From assembly GCF_954871325.1 (NCBI RefSeq), contig NC_088775.1:11943561-12007560 (forward strand): a stretch of DNA of 64,000 nucleotides, read 5' to 3'. The position numbers and the translations under genes are program-made. The notes under the pieces are model-generated. The model had not been told where the DNA came from. It searched no databases and saw nothing but the letters and a program-made list of their open reading frames with translations. Source of the stretch: Gordionus sp. m RMFG-2023 (lineage: Eukaryota; Nematomorpha; Gordioida; Chordodea; Parachordodidae). The stretch's first letter is position 1. Every line of letters starts with the position of its first letter. Of the stretch, positions 1 through 20,362 are shown piece after piece.

Positions 1-130
1 CCTTTCTAAGCATTTACAAGGTTTCTTAAAATTGAGATATTTTTTGTCCGATGTCATTTTGTCCGATGTCATTTTGTCCGTGGGTATTTTAGTCTAGTGT
101 CTTTTTGTCCGGAATATTTTTGTCTGAGTC
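1..130. repeat. Direct repeats resembling a MULE-type transposon end
   Basis: The first 130 bases repeat the motif GATGTCATTTTGTCC twice in tandem and then in degraded form (TTTTTGTCC, ATTTTTGTC). Repeated TGTCATTTTGTCC motifs are common at the ends of Mutator-like elements. The partner end is not seen in this window, so the element probably lies to the left of the window edge or is broken. Confidence 0.35.
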
Positions 131-3100
131 ATTTTGCTTAGAAAATCTTTGCCATCCTGATATTCCATTCCTAATTGCGGCTTCATATTTTCTTTAACCT
201 CGTCATAGTTAAGAGATAAATTTTTTTTTTCAGAAACATAGATTTTTTTAAACACTTATTTTTTTGAATTTGATATGAAAGCAAACGCAAAGTAACAAAG
301 TTTCAAAAAGAAAAATAACTTTTTAATTTTTTTGCTTAGGATGTGTTTATAATATCGAAAAAATTTAATTCGCAACTTATGAAACTTTATCAAAAAACAT
401 AAAATAAGCTTGTTTTTTTTTAAATATAGAAATAAAAAACATGTCCTGGTTCTAGAAAATTTAACATTATTTAAAACTTCTGAAAGTTATTGGACATAGC
501 CTTAAATAATGGGATGAAAAATGAACGATCTATCATATTTTGTTTTGTAAATAATCTAAATTTAAAAAAAAAATTCATTTCTATTTCGTAAAAAAAAATA
601 TGTAAGGTATACTATGGGAGGTAATTTAAAGTTTAATACAATTGTTTCGAATTTATGTACCCCCTCCCCTCACAAGTTTAATTTAATGAAGTAATTGATT
701 CGTACCCCCTCCATTCCCCTCCATGCAATAGCCGGCAAATCCTATATATATTCAAAATTAGTTAGCGGAAAAACCTCTCCATTTTTTTTCTTCTCGGGAG
801 GTATAAGGTTTATTTTCGATAATTTAAGAAAAAAATGATTAAGGGAATTTTTCTCCAGGGTAAAATATTCAGTGATTCATATATATATATATATATTATC
901 TCCAAAAAATTATTTTAATATATTATAGAAAAAAAAGAAGATATAATTTAAAATGAAAAATATAAATTATTGAATATGACATTGAGTGATAACCATCATG
1001 TTTGAATAATTGGAGAACGTTGCAGATAAAGTTAGAATTTAAAAGGTTTAAATATCGAAGAGATGTTAGCAGAACTTGTTTTAGGCCTAAAAATTACTTT
1101 GAATTCAAGCTGTTCCAAATCAATTCGCAAAACGGTGTTTGATTGGTTTGAGCCGTGACTTACTATCAATTCTTCATTTCCCATCATAATTCTAACTAAG
1201 TTGCAAATTAAAAAACAATGGAGTAATTTATTTTAATAAATACGTTATTGAGAATAAAATTTCTTCACTGCCATTCAATATATTAGAAACCGATTTAATA
1301 ATGAAACAAAATTTAGATATTATTTGACGAAATTTTGCGAAATTTATTTCCAAAATAGGACAACTCTTAAAAAAAAGACATCATCGGTATAGATAAAATT
1401 TATATAAGTTAGAATATTTTAAAAAATAAATATCTGGGTCGGACGGAGCTTAGAAACCCGACCTGGGCCAGGCCAAGCTCAACTTTAGAAAAAACTCAAA
1501 TAATATTAATAATCTGCTGGAAAATATTAGAAAATACATATAATGGAACATTTAATGTTCATTTCCCGTTAATATTTTCGATCGCTTGTTAAGTTAATCA
1601 ATTTGTAAAAAATAATTCAGTTAAAATCATTCAAAATAATATCAGAAGAATTTGACTTCCGAGCAAAAAACTGGGCCGATGGGAAAAAAATTTCAAATAA
1701 AATCTAAGTCCTGTTACTTCTCTGATTTAATTAAAGGGATCATTAAATTTATAATTTGATAAAATATTGAAACCACGCAGAATGTGATAATGTTTGTTCA
1801 ACGTTGTCGTGCCTTTAATAATTTTAATCTTTGAAACTTACGGGCTCATTTATTAATTAAATAAATCCTAATTTTTTGAAAAAAATAATTTAAGAAATTA
1901 ATAATTTTATATTGATATATAACACTATAAGAAGTATATTTTTTTTAAAAAAAAATTCTACTTTAAGAACATATAAAAATCAAACATTATAATAATAATA
2001 TAAAATCTTATAAACGGTTAAAATATCATGGCCAACTATTTTTAGTTGGGTTTCCAAAAAGGAGCCATAGTTATAACATAATACTTTGGATTTTTGCCGT
2101 AAAAAGAGATTCTCTTGGTTCATTAGTAAACGTCTTGATTTTTGTAAAAAATCTGTAAAACTTTGTATGTTTAAGGTAGAACTAAAACGATTGGAGTGAT
2201 GATGTAGTTTAATAATTTAGAATATTTTTATTCTGCTTGTTTCGGCTATTAATAAAGGATTCAAATTTTTATCTGATGAGAAAGAGGAAACACAACTGAC
2301 TTATTATTAGAATAATTGAGGTATAACGTTGGTGTTGACCTTGACTATATAACCATGCCTTCCCTTAGAGTTGACCATATAGTTGCAATCACTACAAATG
2401 CCAGTAAGAAACTTACACGTAAAACGATGGCTAAGGGATTTGATAGTATGCGGGCAAGAAAATTATCTATAAGGGATTAGAAAATTTTATTATGGTTAAT
2501 AACTAATGAATAAGGAGTGTTTACCGGAATACACTTCCTTGCCATGAATTAATTTATTGGTTAATCTAACTAATTTATACCGTTTTGTAAAAAAATTTTA
2601 ATATTGCATATATTATAAATAAATTTTTTGATAAATATTTAAAATATTATTATATAAATTTTAATTATTTCATCTAAAAGAGAAAATAATGCTTTCAAAC
2701 AATATATAATCTAATGTTTAGAACATATAATCATACTTCGCAAGAGGGCGTTATGGAACTTTTAAATATTTTTTATTTAAATTGTCAAGTAATTTTATAG
2801 ATTTTTTAAAAATAAATTGGCTTTCCCTTTTTTCAGACTTAAAAAAAGAAATTTTGAGAAAACTCTAATTTTTTATAAAATGATATTGATTTTTAATAAG
2901 TTTCTAATGTCATTAATATTATAGGTTTTTTTAAAGTATGTATTATATTTAATATAATAAATTTTAAAGATTAAATAAGCTAAGATCTAGTTTTTAAAAA
3001 GTGACTTTAATTGTTGTATTCATGAGTTAGATCATTTTATAATATAGGGATGTATAATTAAAGTTTTGTTTGTTATATTATTAAAATAAGTTGTCAAAAT

Positions 3101-5327
3101 TAATTTGATTCGGAGTAATGAAGTTGTAAATATTAATTCTCTTGTTTACCAATTTCTGTAATTTGAATAAGATGGATAATAAATATTTTATATAGAATAG
3201 TTTCTCTTTCGACTCCGATTATAACAAGGCATGCAACAGTCAAAAAGAATTATAGGTAGACTTTAGTACTGGGGCAACTTTTCTGTTAATATTCTTAATG
3301 AATCTTTTACGGTAGTTTATTTATCCGAGTAAAGTCTAAACTAGTACACTTATGTCGGTATGCATCTTCAGAGTTTTTGACTTTTTCCTATGTATATTTA
3401 GGCTGATTTTTACTTTGTAAATGTTTACCCTTAAAAATGAATATTATAGTGTACAAATTAAATTTTTGTTTTAGCCAATTTCATTTGAGACTGTCCTCAT
3501 GTCATTCGAGAGTCACTGAGTAGGTTATTAATAAACCCCTAAAAATATTAGCGCACAAAATATCCTAAATAATCACTACTTTCGTTAACGTATCCAATGT
3601 GTGCTCCAATGTTTAAATAGGTGTTTTTTTTATCTTCTTTTCTTCTCCATTTACATTTTTAATGCATCCTTTGGAACTACTAGATTATAATTATATAACC
3701 CCCCTCCCTCCACATATATTATTTAGAGGGGGTCCATCAAGGCTTGAAAAATATGATAATCATATAATATAAATCAACCAAAACTTAGCCTAAAATCCGT
3801 TCATACTATTATTACATTAACGACCGCAGATTGAAGAGTTTTTCATTGAACTCTGAGTGATTCATCTATCTAGACGGAATTAAATTAGTTAACTCAGAGT
3901 ACAAGAAATTCTACGGCGGAATTTATAGATTCTTATAGCAAAATCTGGGATGGGTCTTGGTTTATTATCTAATATTGCCTTATATTTGCTAGATAATTTT
4001 ATTCGCACATTTTGATCCCAATATTTTGACCATGATGGCTCAATTCACTATTTTAATCAAGACATGGCGCGGCATCCATCACCATTTCGAAAGTTAGGAT
4101 CTAAAGTATTCCGAAAAACGAAGTTTAATTCTTATTAGTTATTATCACTGTTAATGGTCTTACCCTTAATATCCAGTGGATAATTTATAACGAGGTAGTT
4201 GGGCCCATCAGTTTAATATTTCGTCTAATGTCTTCTTAAAGGTCAATTTTTACTAAATCTGGCACACCGGTCTTGCTTGTTTCGATTATGACAGATCTCA
4301 TTAAACGTGAAACGTTTCAAGGTGCCTCGTTAATTAGCCAAATTTATACCCTTCTTATCCCGTTTTTTATCTCATTTTGTCTTTTTTAATCTCAAAACTA
4401 AAAAGGTCCTATAATTTTTAAAATTGTCTCCTTTATTATATTTCTTGCTGAAATAATTATGACCAAAATAAAATTGGCATTATATCTTGTAGTTTTGCAT
4501 TTTGATCAGATTAATGAAGGTCACGATTCGGTTCTGGCTTCGATTTTCAAAGAAATTACACCTATTAAAAATTGTATCATTATTATAATGATAATATAGA
4601 AATAGTAAAATATGATATGATATGAACACAGCAGTAACAATAAAAATAAATTATATCATAGAAGAATTAGATTCTTCATTAGGTTCAGATTGATAATTGT
4701 GTTCATTTGATGATCTATTTTTATGTCATGGGCATATATTATAACATCATAGATTGTGTCATATTGCTCGATAATCCATCTCCTCTTCATTATTACTAAA
4801 TCACCTTATTTTAAAATTAATGTTAACAAGGGATGAAAGTTCTTCAAATGGTCAAATAATCACTAGCTAATAGAAATAGACAAGAGAATCTAATATTAAT
4901 ATGCATAAACAAATATAGAGTTAAATAGAACCAAGCCGCTTACCTATAGAGTATACAATAAAAATATGGGATTGCAAATTCTAATTAAAATTAATTAAAT
5001 ATGTATTTGAATACAACTTGGATAAAAATTATTAATAAATATAAAATGATAATATATAAAATTTTTCTATCAGTCCGATCTAATGTAACAATTTCAAAGA
5101 TCAACCTTAATTCCGGAACCTATTTAAACAAAGCTGAAAAACTTTAGGAATTAAACTATAAATAGTTTATAAGTCTTCAATCAAGCAAAGTTTTATTTTA
5201 AATATAATATTAAATCCAGCCATCTTATATTTAAACCAACTAGCAAATTAGGTCCATATCAGGCTATCGCTAACATAATAATGCGACCAAGTTAAATTAC
5301 ATCATTTAAGATATAAACGGTAAATCT
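131..5327. other. AT-rich stretch without a recognisable gene
   Basis: No conserved coding exon was recognised on either strand. Around 1428-1497 there is a short GC-rich fragment (GACCTGGGCCAGGCC) belonging to the same MITE family as the copies at 5328 and 12707. A short inverted pair, CTCTGAGT and ACTCAGAG, occurs near 3855 and 3893. A TA microsatellite lies near 880. The rest looks like decayed transposon DNA. Confidence 0.5.
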
Positions 5328-5512
5328 CAGAGATCTGTAAAGCCCAGGAACTGAAAACCTGCCTGGGCCGGGCCGAGTCGGGAAAATTAAAAAATTATCA
5401 GGCCAGACCGACCATGCAAAAATTTAACGAGATGAACATTCTTACATGAAAATGTTCAGGCAGGGCTAGACAATTTAAACATAAAAATCAAGCAGGCCTT
5501 AGCAAATCTTTG
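5328..5512. repeat. Decayed hAT-type MITE of the GC-rich ggcc family
   Basis: The left end reads CAGAGATCTGTAAAGCCC and the right end, read on the other strand, CAAAGATTTGCTAAGGCC, an imperfect inverted repeat. The interior carries CTGGGCCGGGCCGAGTCGGG, much richer in G+C than its surroundings and shared with the element at 12707. No clear 8-bp target duplication remains. The 700 bp that follow hold nothing recognisable. Confidence 0.5.
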
Positions 5513-6227
5513 ATTTTTGGTTAAATTTTGATCACCTAGCATGGGCATTTAAATTTTGAAATTTTGAAATTTTTATTTTGAATTTATAGATAATATTTTG
5601 ATCTTGATTAATACAATTTGAAAATAAATCTGTTTAAAACCGCTTATTTGCATATCGCTTAAGTACAAATATTTTTAAATGTGAAAAAATCCACCATTTT
5701 ATTAAAATCTACAATGGCCTAATGGTAAAATATATTTTTAAATGCAATCGGTTAATTGCAAAATATCGGTTATGTGCGAAGAATTTAAAGTCCATTTATT
5801 AACACTGCTATTTTTATCGGATAATTGCGAAGCGATGATTTTTGAATTGAAAATCAATACTAAATAATTAAAAAATTATTTTTGAATTTACATCAATTCC
5901 TTAAATTTTGATATATAATCTAATGTTTTATGCATTTTAGTTGAGGCTAGGCACCTAATTATCACTCAATTATTATTTTATATTTGAATTGTTATTAGAA
6001 AAATTAATTTTTATAATCGATATGATCACAATGCCTCAATATTAAAACACCAGCAGCTAAGAAAATTATCTTTCCGAAAACAGAAGCAGCATTATTAATT
6101 TGGCTTGCACAGATACGGAGCTCAAATTGCAACGGCCTTGTCATGTTATAAAAAGATAGATTTTACAGCAAAACATTTGATGAGGTGGTTTTAAAATTAA
6201 AAATATCAACAATTTTTATAATTCTAT

Positions 6228-6805
6228 GTGGCTGCTCAGCGTCTACATGAGCGGGAGGGGTAGGAACAGTTTGCATCCTATCTTTTTTGAGGGCGTAGGC
6301 TGCTTTAATCGGGGTAGGATAAATTTTTGGAGGGGTTATCTATTAGGACAAAATTTATTGCTGTAAAAATTAATACTATTATTATAGAATTATTATAATA
6401 TAATTCATCGACCATTTCTATATATTGCAAACAATCATACACATTGTATTCCAAATAAAACTTTCTTTATCCTTTAATGTAATTTAAAAGGTTTAGATAT
6501 TTCAGCAAGCTCATAATGCCATAATAATTAATTCATTGTAAATAATGGAGGTTTTAATTGAATTATTATCTAAAAAATAAATTCTTTATATTCACAAAAT
6601 ATCGATAGTTGGTATTGGTAGTAGAGATAGATTAATTTAAGTTATCCTTTATAAATTCTCTGAAAAGAGTATCAATATAAAAAGGTGAAAATAATAATAG
6701 AGTCACCGCCGCCGAAGATGGTGAATTTTTTAGGGGGGTAGGCAAAGGTTTTTGAAGGGGGTTTGCATCCAGCAAAAATCCTGTCATGTAGAAGCTGTGG
6801 CTGCT
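6228..6805. repeat. Possible inverted-ended element
   Basis: The left end has GCTGCTCAGCGTCTACATGA and the right end, on the complementary strand, GCAGCCACAGCTTCTACATG. Just inside both ends are G-rich blocks followed by TTTGCATCC. This looks like a non-autonomous element with imperfect terminal inverted repeats. No target duplication was identified, so the limits are approximate. From 6806 to 8143 nothing recognisable is seen. Confidence 0.35.
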
Positions 6806-9189
6806 GCAGAGATTTTGGAAAAGAAAATTTTATTTCACACAATCTGCAAAGAGGGAGCTCAGATCTTGGAATGTTTATTTATTTTCTTATAAATAATAAG
6901 ATTTTGTTAATTGTCTGAATGGTATAATAACTCAGAAAGTGATTACTAGTTGATGTTATAAAAGATATACCCGAACACTATTTACCTAATAAAAGCAAAG
7001 TTATGAATGGATATGACATCTATATCCAGTATATATATGTTAACCTAAAATACCAAGAATATTAAGAAGGCTAGAAGTCATTGTAAAAGGTATACTTAAA
7101 CATTCATTACAAATTAATTTTATAAAAATTATTCCTCATTTGATTTATTCATTATTGATTGATTATAATTTATTTAGCAGGGCCTACTTATATAAATTAA
7201 GGTATTATCTTAGTTAGTATATCTTAAAGTAAGGTGTAAATATTATATTTCTGTTACAACTTTTAAGTTGCTTAGTTTTTTCTATTAAATTTTGTTTTAA
7301 TTATTCATAAGAATGAATTTAAGAATTTTATTAAGTGCTGTAAAGATAAAAATATACACAACATTGTAAAGATGTAATGCAAACAATATTTTTATTTCTT
7401 ATCAATTTATTAAATGTTTCTCTAAAATTATTGATTATGTAAAGAAAGAAATCTTCATATGAATTGATTTATGTATTTTGGATTATAATTTATATAAAAA
7501 TATTTAAAAAAAAATATGGTAATAACGAAATTAGACACAAATTGTAAAAAATATTTGTAATCATTTGAATTTATTTTAATAAACGTAATATGTGTACATC
7601 AAAGATCTCAAATTTGATAGCTCTAAGTAAAATATATTTAAAAAATATATTCTTAATAATAACACTAAATTGGCTTAAGCAAAATATATTTTAATCTTTT
7701 AATTGCGAAAAATCATAATTTTTCAGTTTTTGACTATATTAAAAATGATGGCCAGATTCCGAATTAAAAATTTAATGATTCGGGGTAAAAATTTTTAAAA
7801 ATTTAAGGGGCCCGGCTATGCATATCTCTATATTAGCCTCTATTTTTTTCTCAGGCAAACATGTCCAAGAAATTGGTTTGAAAGTTTACATGTATGTGAT
7901 ACTACAATAATTAAAAATGAATGATTAAAAAAATAAAAAATATTTACCCCATTCCTTTCATGAATATCAATTTTTTTGGCTATATATATATATATAATTC
8001 ACAAAATATTATTCCTTTTTCCAAATTATTTTTAAACCTAGCATATTATTAGCCCTAAAATATAATATTGTCTCAAACGTTAAATATCTTCACCCTTAAA
8101 ACGGGTATGAGTTCTTTTTATGTTTTCATAAATATTTGATATCGTCGTAAACAGAGTTGGGCAGGTCCTCCAGAAAAAGAATCTAGATACAGATACAGAT
8201 TCTTAATAAACAAATGAATCTTAGATACAGATACTAGTATCTTTTCAAAATATCAAAAAGATACAAGATATAAGATACTTGTATCTTTTACTAAATTAGA
8301 GTATTTTAAATACAAGATACTTTTAAATTATCATTACCAATTAAATTAGAGTATTTTAAATACATACTTTTAAATTATCATTACCAATTAAATTAGAATA
8401 GTTTATAAAATACAGTTTTTATTATCTATTTGTGAAGAACATAGCATACACATATATGAATGAATATTTGCAATAATTAATAAAATATTTATTAATGAAT
8501 TAATTTTAATAAACAGGGATTTTAATATTAGTTTTTGCCCATTAATAGCTTAAACAGGGAAGGGAGAGTAATATATTTAATGGGAGTTAAAAATTTGCAA
8601 ATAAGAAAAAAAAATTAAATCAAATGTTTTATTAGAATTTGCAGGTTATTTTCTGTGTTGTTTTAAATATAGCTTATATTCGGAGTATATGGCTAAATGG
8701 CGTCTCTAAAAAAATTATACTAGTTTTATTTTATTCATTATCTTTAATAAGTATTAATCATTACTTGTTTGTGATATTTATGTATTTTTTAAATTAGTTT
8801 ATTTTCTAATATGACTTATTAATTCTTGCGTTTGTAATATCATATATATAAATATCATTTAAATCTCTTTTCAAATTTTTTTTATATATTTCTTGCAAAA
8901 TTATTAATTATATATAAAAAATATGAAAATAATGTATAACATTATATTATAATTATTAAATACATAACAATTTTCTTTAATGCATTTTAAATTGATTAAA
9001 TTTTGTAAATAAATGCTGTAATGTAATTTTACTTATATCATTAAATAAAAGTAACTAATAAAGTTAAATTCTACTTTATTATAATTATTTTATTAAGAGC
9101 CTTTTAAAATTATCTAATGTTATACATCAAGTTTAGCTTAAATATTTCCTCTAATAAGAACTTGCTAAAATAATTATATATAAAATATA

Positions 9190-9997
9190 TTAGGGATGTG
9201 CCGATATTTTTTATCGGATCGGGCCGACTTCACCCTTTAAAATATCTATATCGGCCAATATTATAAAATTTGATCCGATATAAAATGGCTTCTTTAACAA
9301 AAATAAAATGTTATAAAATTTTTAAAAAAAGTTATATCTAACACCATTTATTTTTATAAATAAAATCGAAATCCATTTTTATGTATATTTTTTTAATAAT
9401 AATAAATAATTAATAAACATTCTGCCATATTGTTATTTTTTTCGCATTCTGTTTATTATAGTGTGCGAAATTTTCTTCAAAATCTGTTTTTAGTGAAGTT
9501 GGTGATATTGACAGTTACTATCGCCGCAAGCTGATCTCTGATAAATTGGAAATATTGGTATTTCTAAAAAGAAATCTTCGTTATATTAATGTTAAATATT
9601 ATTTTAAATATTTATTTCAAATTTCATAATATAATTGTTTATTACTTATTATATATATAGATTAATGTTATTACTTATTACATAAAAGTGAAATGTTATT
9701 ACTTACTTATTATATAAAAGTAATTTAACAATAAAAATATTTTATATTTTTATAGAATTGCAATTGAATTGAATATAAACTATAACTGATCATTATAATA
9801 TATTTAAATGACCTAAGTTATGGTATAGTTAAATTATAGACGTTATACTAATAAAAAGTATATTATAAATGAAAACCATTGGTATCTTTACAGAATACAA
9901 AATTAGATATGATATCAGATCGGTAATCGACCAATATCAATTTAATATCGGGAATATCGGATCGGCCTCCAAAAAAGTGGTATCGATATATCCCTAA
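9190..9997. mobile_element. Non-autonomous element nested in hAT-1
   Basis: Ends are TTAGGGATGTGCCGATA and, from the other side, TTAGGGATATATCGATA. Flanking AAAATATA occurs on both sides (9182-9189 and 9998-10005), an 8-bp duplication, though a low-complexity one. Just inside both ends are TATCGGATCGG-type motifs. No coding region was recognised, so it is probably a hAT-like MITE. It interrupts hAT-1 and is therefore the younger insertion. Confidence 0.7.
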
Positions 9998-10141
9998 AAA
10001 ATATATATCCAAAATGATTTTAATTTGATATTCAACCATCTTTTATAAAAAATTTTAATAACAATTATCTAAGAGCGACTTAGTATAGATATTATTATGT
10101 TAATAATTATAAAATAAAATGTATAATATACTTTAATATGT

Positions 10142-10342
10142 TTAATTAACAAAGTTTGTAGAGGAGTTTGTTGAACCTGTAATAACATTTTTACTTGTGC
10201 AATTTTGACATTCAGCGTGTACCTTGTTCTTTTTTATATGAATTACTTTATAAAATTTTCCATCTAGAATTTTAAGATTCGGATTTGATTCAGGAGAACC
10301 TATCTCCATAATTTCATCTTCACTACTATGATTGTTAAACAT
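10142..10342 (-). pseudogene. hAT-1 transposase, N-terminal zinc-finger fragment
   Basis: A 66-residue minus-strand open frame contains GKFYKVIHIKKNKVHAECQNC followed by the S-T-N-S-S-T-N-F segment that hAT N-terminal BED-type fingers show before their paired histidines. The frame ends just before those histidines. The copy at 26233 has a related reading (MEISCSESNPYFNIL against MEIGSPESNPNLKIL here), which supports common descent. The rest of the transposase is not readable in this copy, so it is an inactive remnant. Confidence 0.6.
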
Positions 10343-11381
10343 TCTACAAATTAAAAAATATTACATACAAAATATATCCTTATCTTATTTAGTTTTGGTG
10401 TTGTTATTTTTAATCTATCAATCTGTGTGACCTGTAAAACTTCCAACTAATTTTGTTTATTAATATATTTAAAATATAGCGGGAAAAAATAAAGAAAATA
10501 ATACAAGATTTCACGAAGAAAATAAAGTTACATTGTGTGATATGTAAATGTTTTAAACATGAATATTAAAAAGAATCTGTATCTGTATCTTTTTAAAGAA
10601 AATGAAAAAGATTCAAGATTCTTTTCAAAATAAAGGATCTTAGATACAGATACTAGTATCTTCTTAAAAATGTCAATAAGATACTGAGTACAAGATACAA
10701 AAGGATCTTGTATCTTAGATACAAGTATTCGCGGTACTGCCCAACTCTGGTCGTAAATTATTCGCTATGCAAATTTTTTTTGAAATTAGCTTCGCTGTTT
10801 AAAAGGATCATCAGATGGTATAATTAATATTAATATATTAATAAAATTCTTTAGTAAATTTTGGTCATTGTTTAATATATTTATGCTGTCCGACGGCGTG
10901 CATTATAATTATCTTAAATTTTAATTACAGTTATAACTCAAATGCTACCTGATGATTTGATATGACATGTCTGCACTATCTGACGGATCCAGTACTATAT
11001 GGTATGTGATACTTGCGAATTGGTATATTTTATTAATATCTTCCTATAATTGAATAAAAACATTTTCATATTATATACATCTCATAAATATATATTTACC
11101 GATTATTACTTTATTTATCATAACATATGGCTCCTTATTTAAATTCCACTTAATTGGATAAAACTTTTGAAAATACACTATTATTATATTTTTTTAAAGT
11201 TACAGGAAATAAGGTTTTTAAAAATTGATTTTTGTTGTTGTTTAGTAAATTCATGTATGTAGACCGACGTTCTGTATCATTCTCTTAAAGATAGAATTAT
11301 AACACCACTAGAAAATTTTCTGAATATAAATCAATATAAAAAATGCTAAAATGTAAAATCCCATAAAAATATTCCTTAATT

Positions 11382-20152
<8,771 letters not shown>

Positions 20153-20227
20153 AGTCTACAATTATTTTTATTGCCACATAACTCGTTTAAATTATTTATT
20201 TTTCTTAAATTAAAAATTATCGCATAA

Positions 20228-20237
20228 AATAAATAAA
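20228..20237 (+). terminator. Candidate TMEM184 poly(A) signals
   Basis: Two overlapping AATAAA hexamers lie 76 bp after the TMEM184 stop codon. In such AT-rich DNA the hexamer alone is weak evidence. Confidence 0.45.
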
Positions 20238-20311
20238 TATTTAGTCTGAATTCATACTTTATAAAAAAAATGACAAAATGAACGATCTCATTAAAAAAAA
20301 GATCATGCACA

Positions 20312-20317
20312 TTTATT
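20312..20317 (-). terminator. Candidate CDC45 poly(A) signal
   Basis: TTTATT on the plus strand reads AATAAA on the CDC45 strand, 46 bp past the CDC45 stop codon. It faces the TMEM184 signals at 20228-20237, so the two convergent transcripts could end within about 100 bp of each other. Confidence 0.45.
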
Positions 20318-20362
20318 TATAAATCAAAAAAGTGTTCTATAACAATATTTGAAATTCGATTT

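Larger units (their letters stand above)
8152..10749 (-). mobile_element. hAT-1 DNA transposon, copy 1
   Basis: This is a complete insertion footprint. The ends are CAGAGTTGGGCAGGTCC on the left and, on the complementary strand, CAGAGTTGGGCAGTACC on the right, with the first 13 bases identical. The element is flanked by the exact 8-bp duplication GTCGTAAA (8144-8151 and 10750-10757), as expected for hAT. Subterminal zones are packed with GATACA/TATCTT motifs. Only the N-terminal zinc-finger part of the transposase is still readable, on the minus strand. A smaller element has inserted at 9190-9997. A second copy of the family lies at 26233-27605. Confidence 0.9.
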
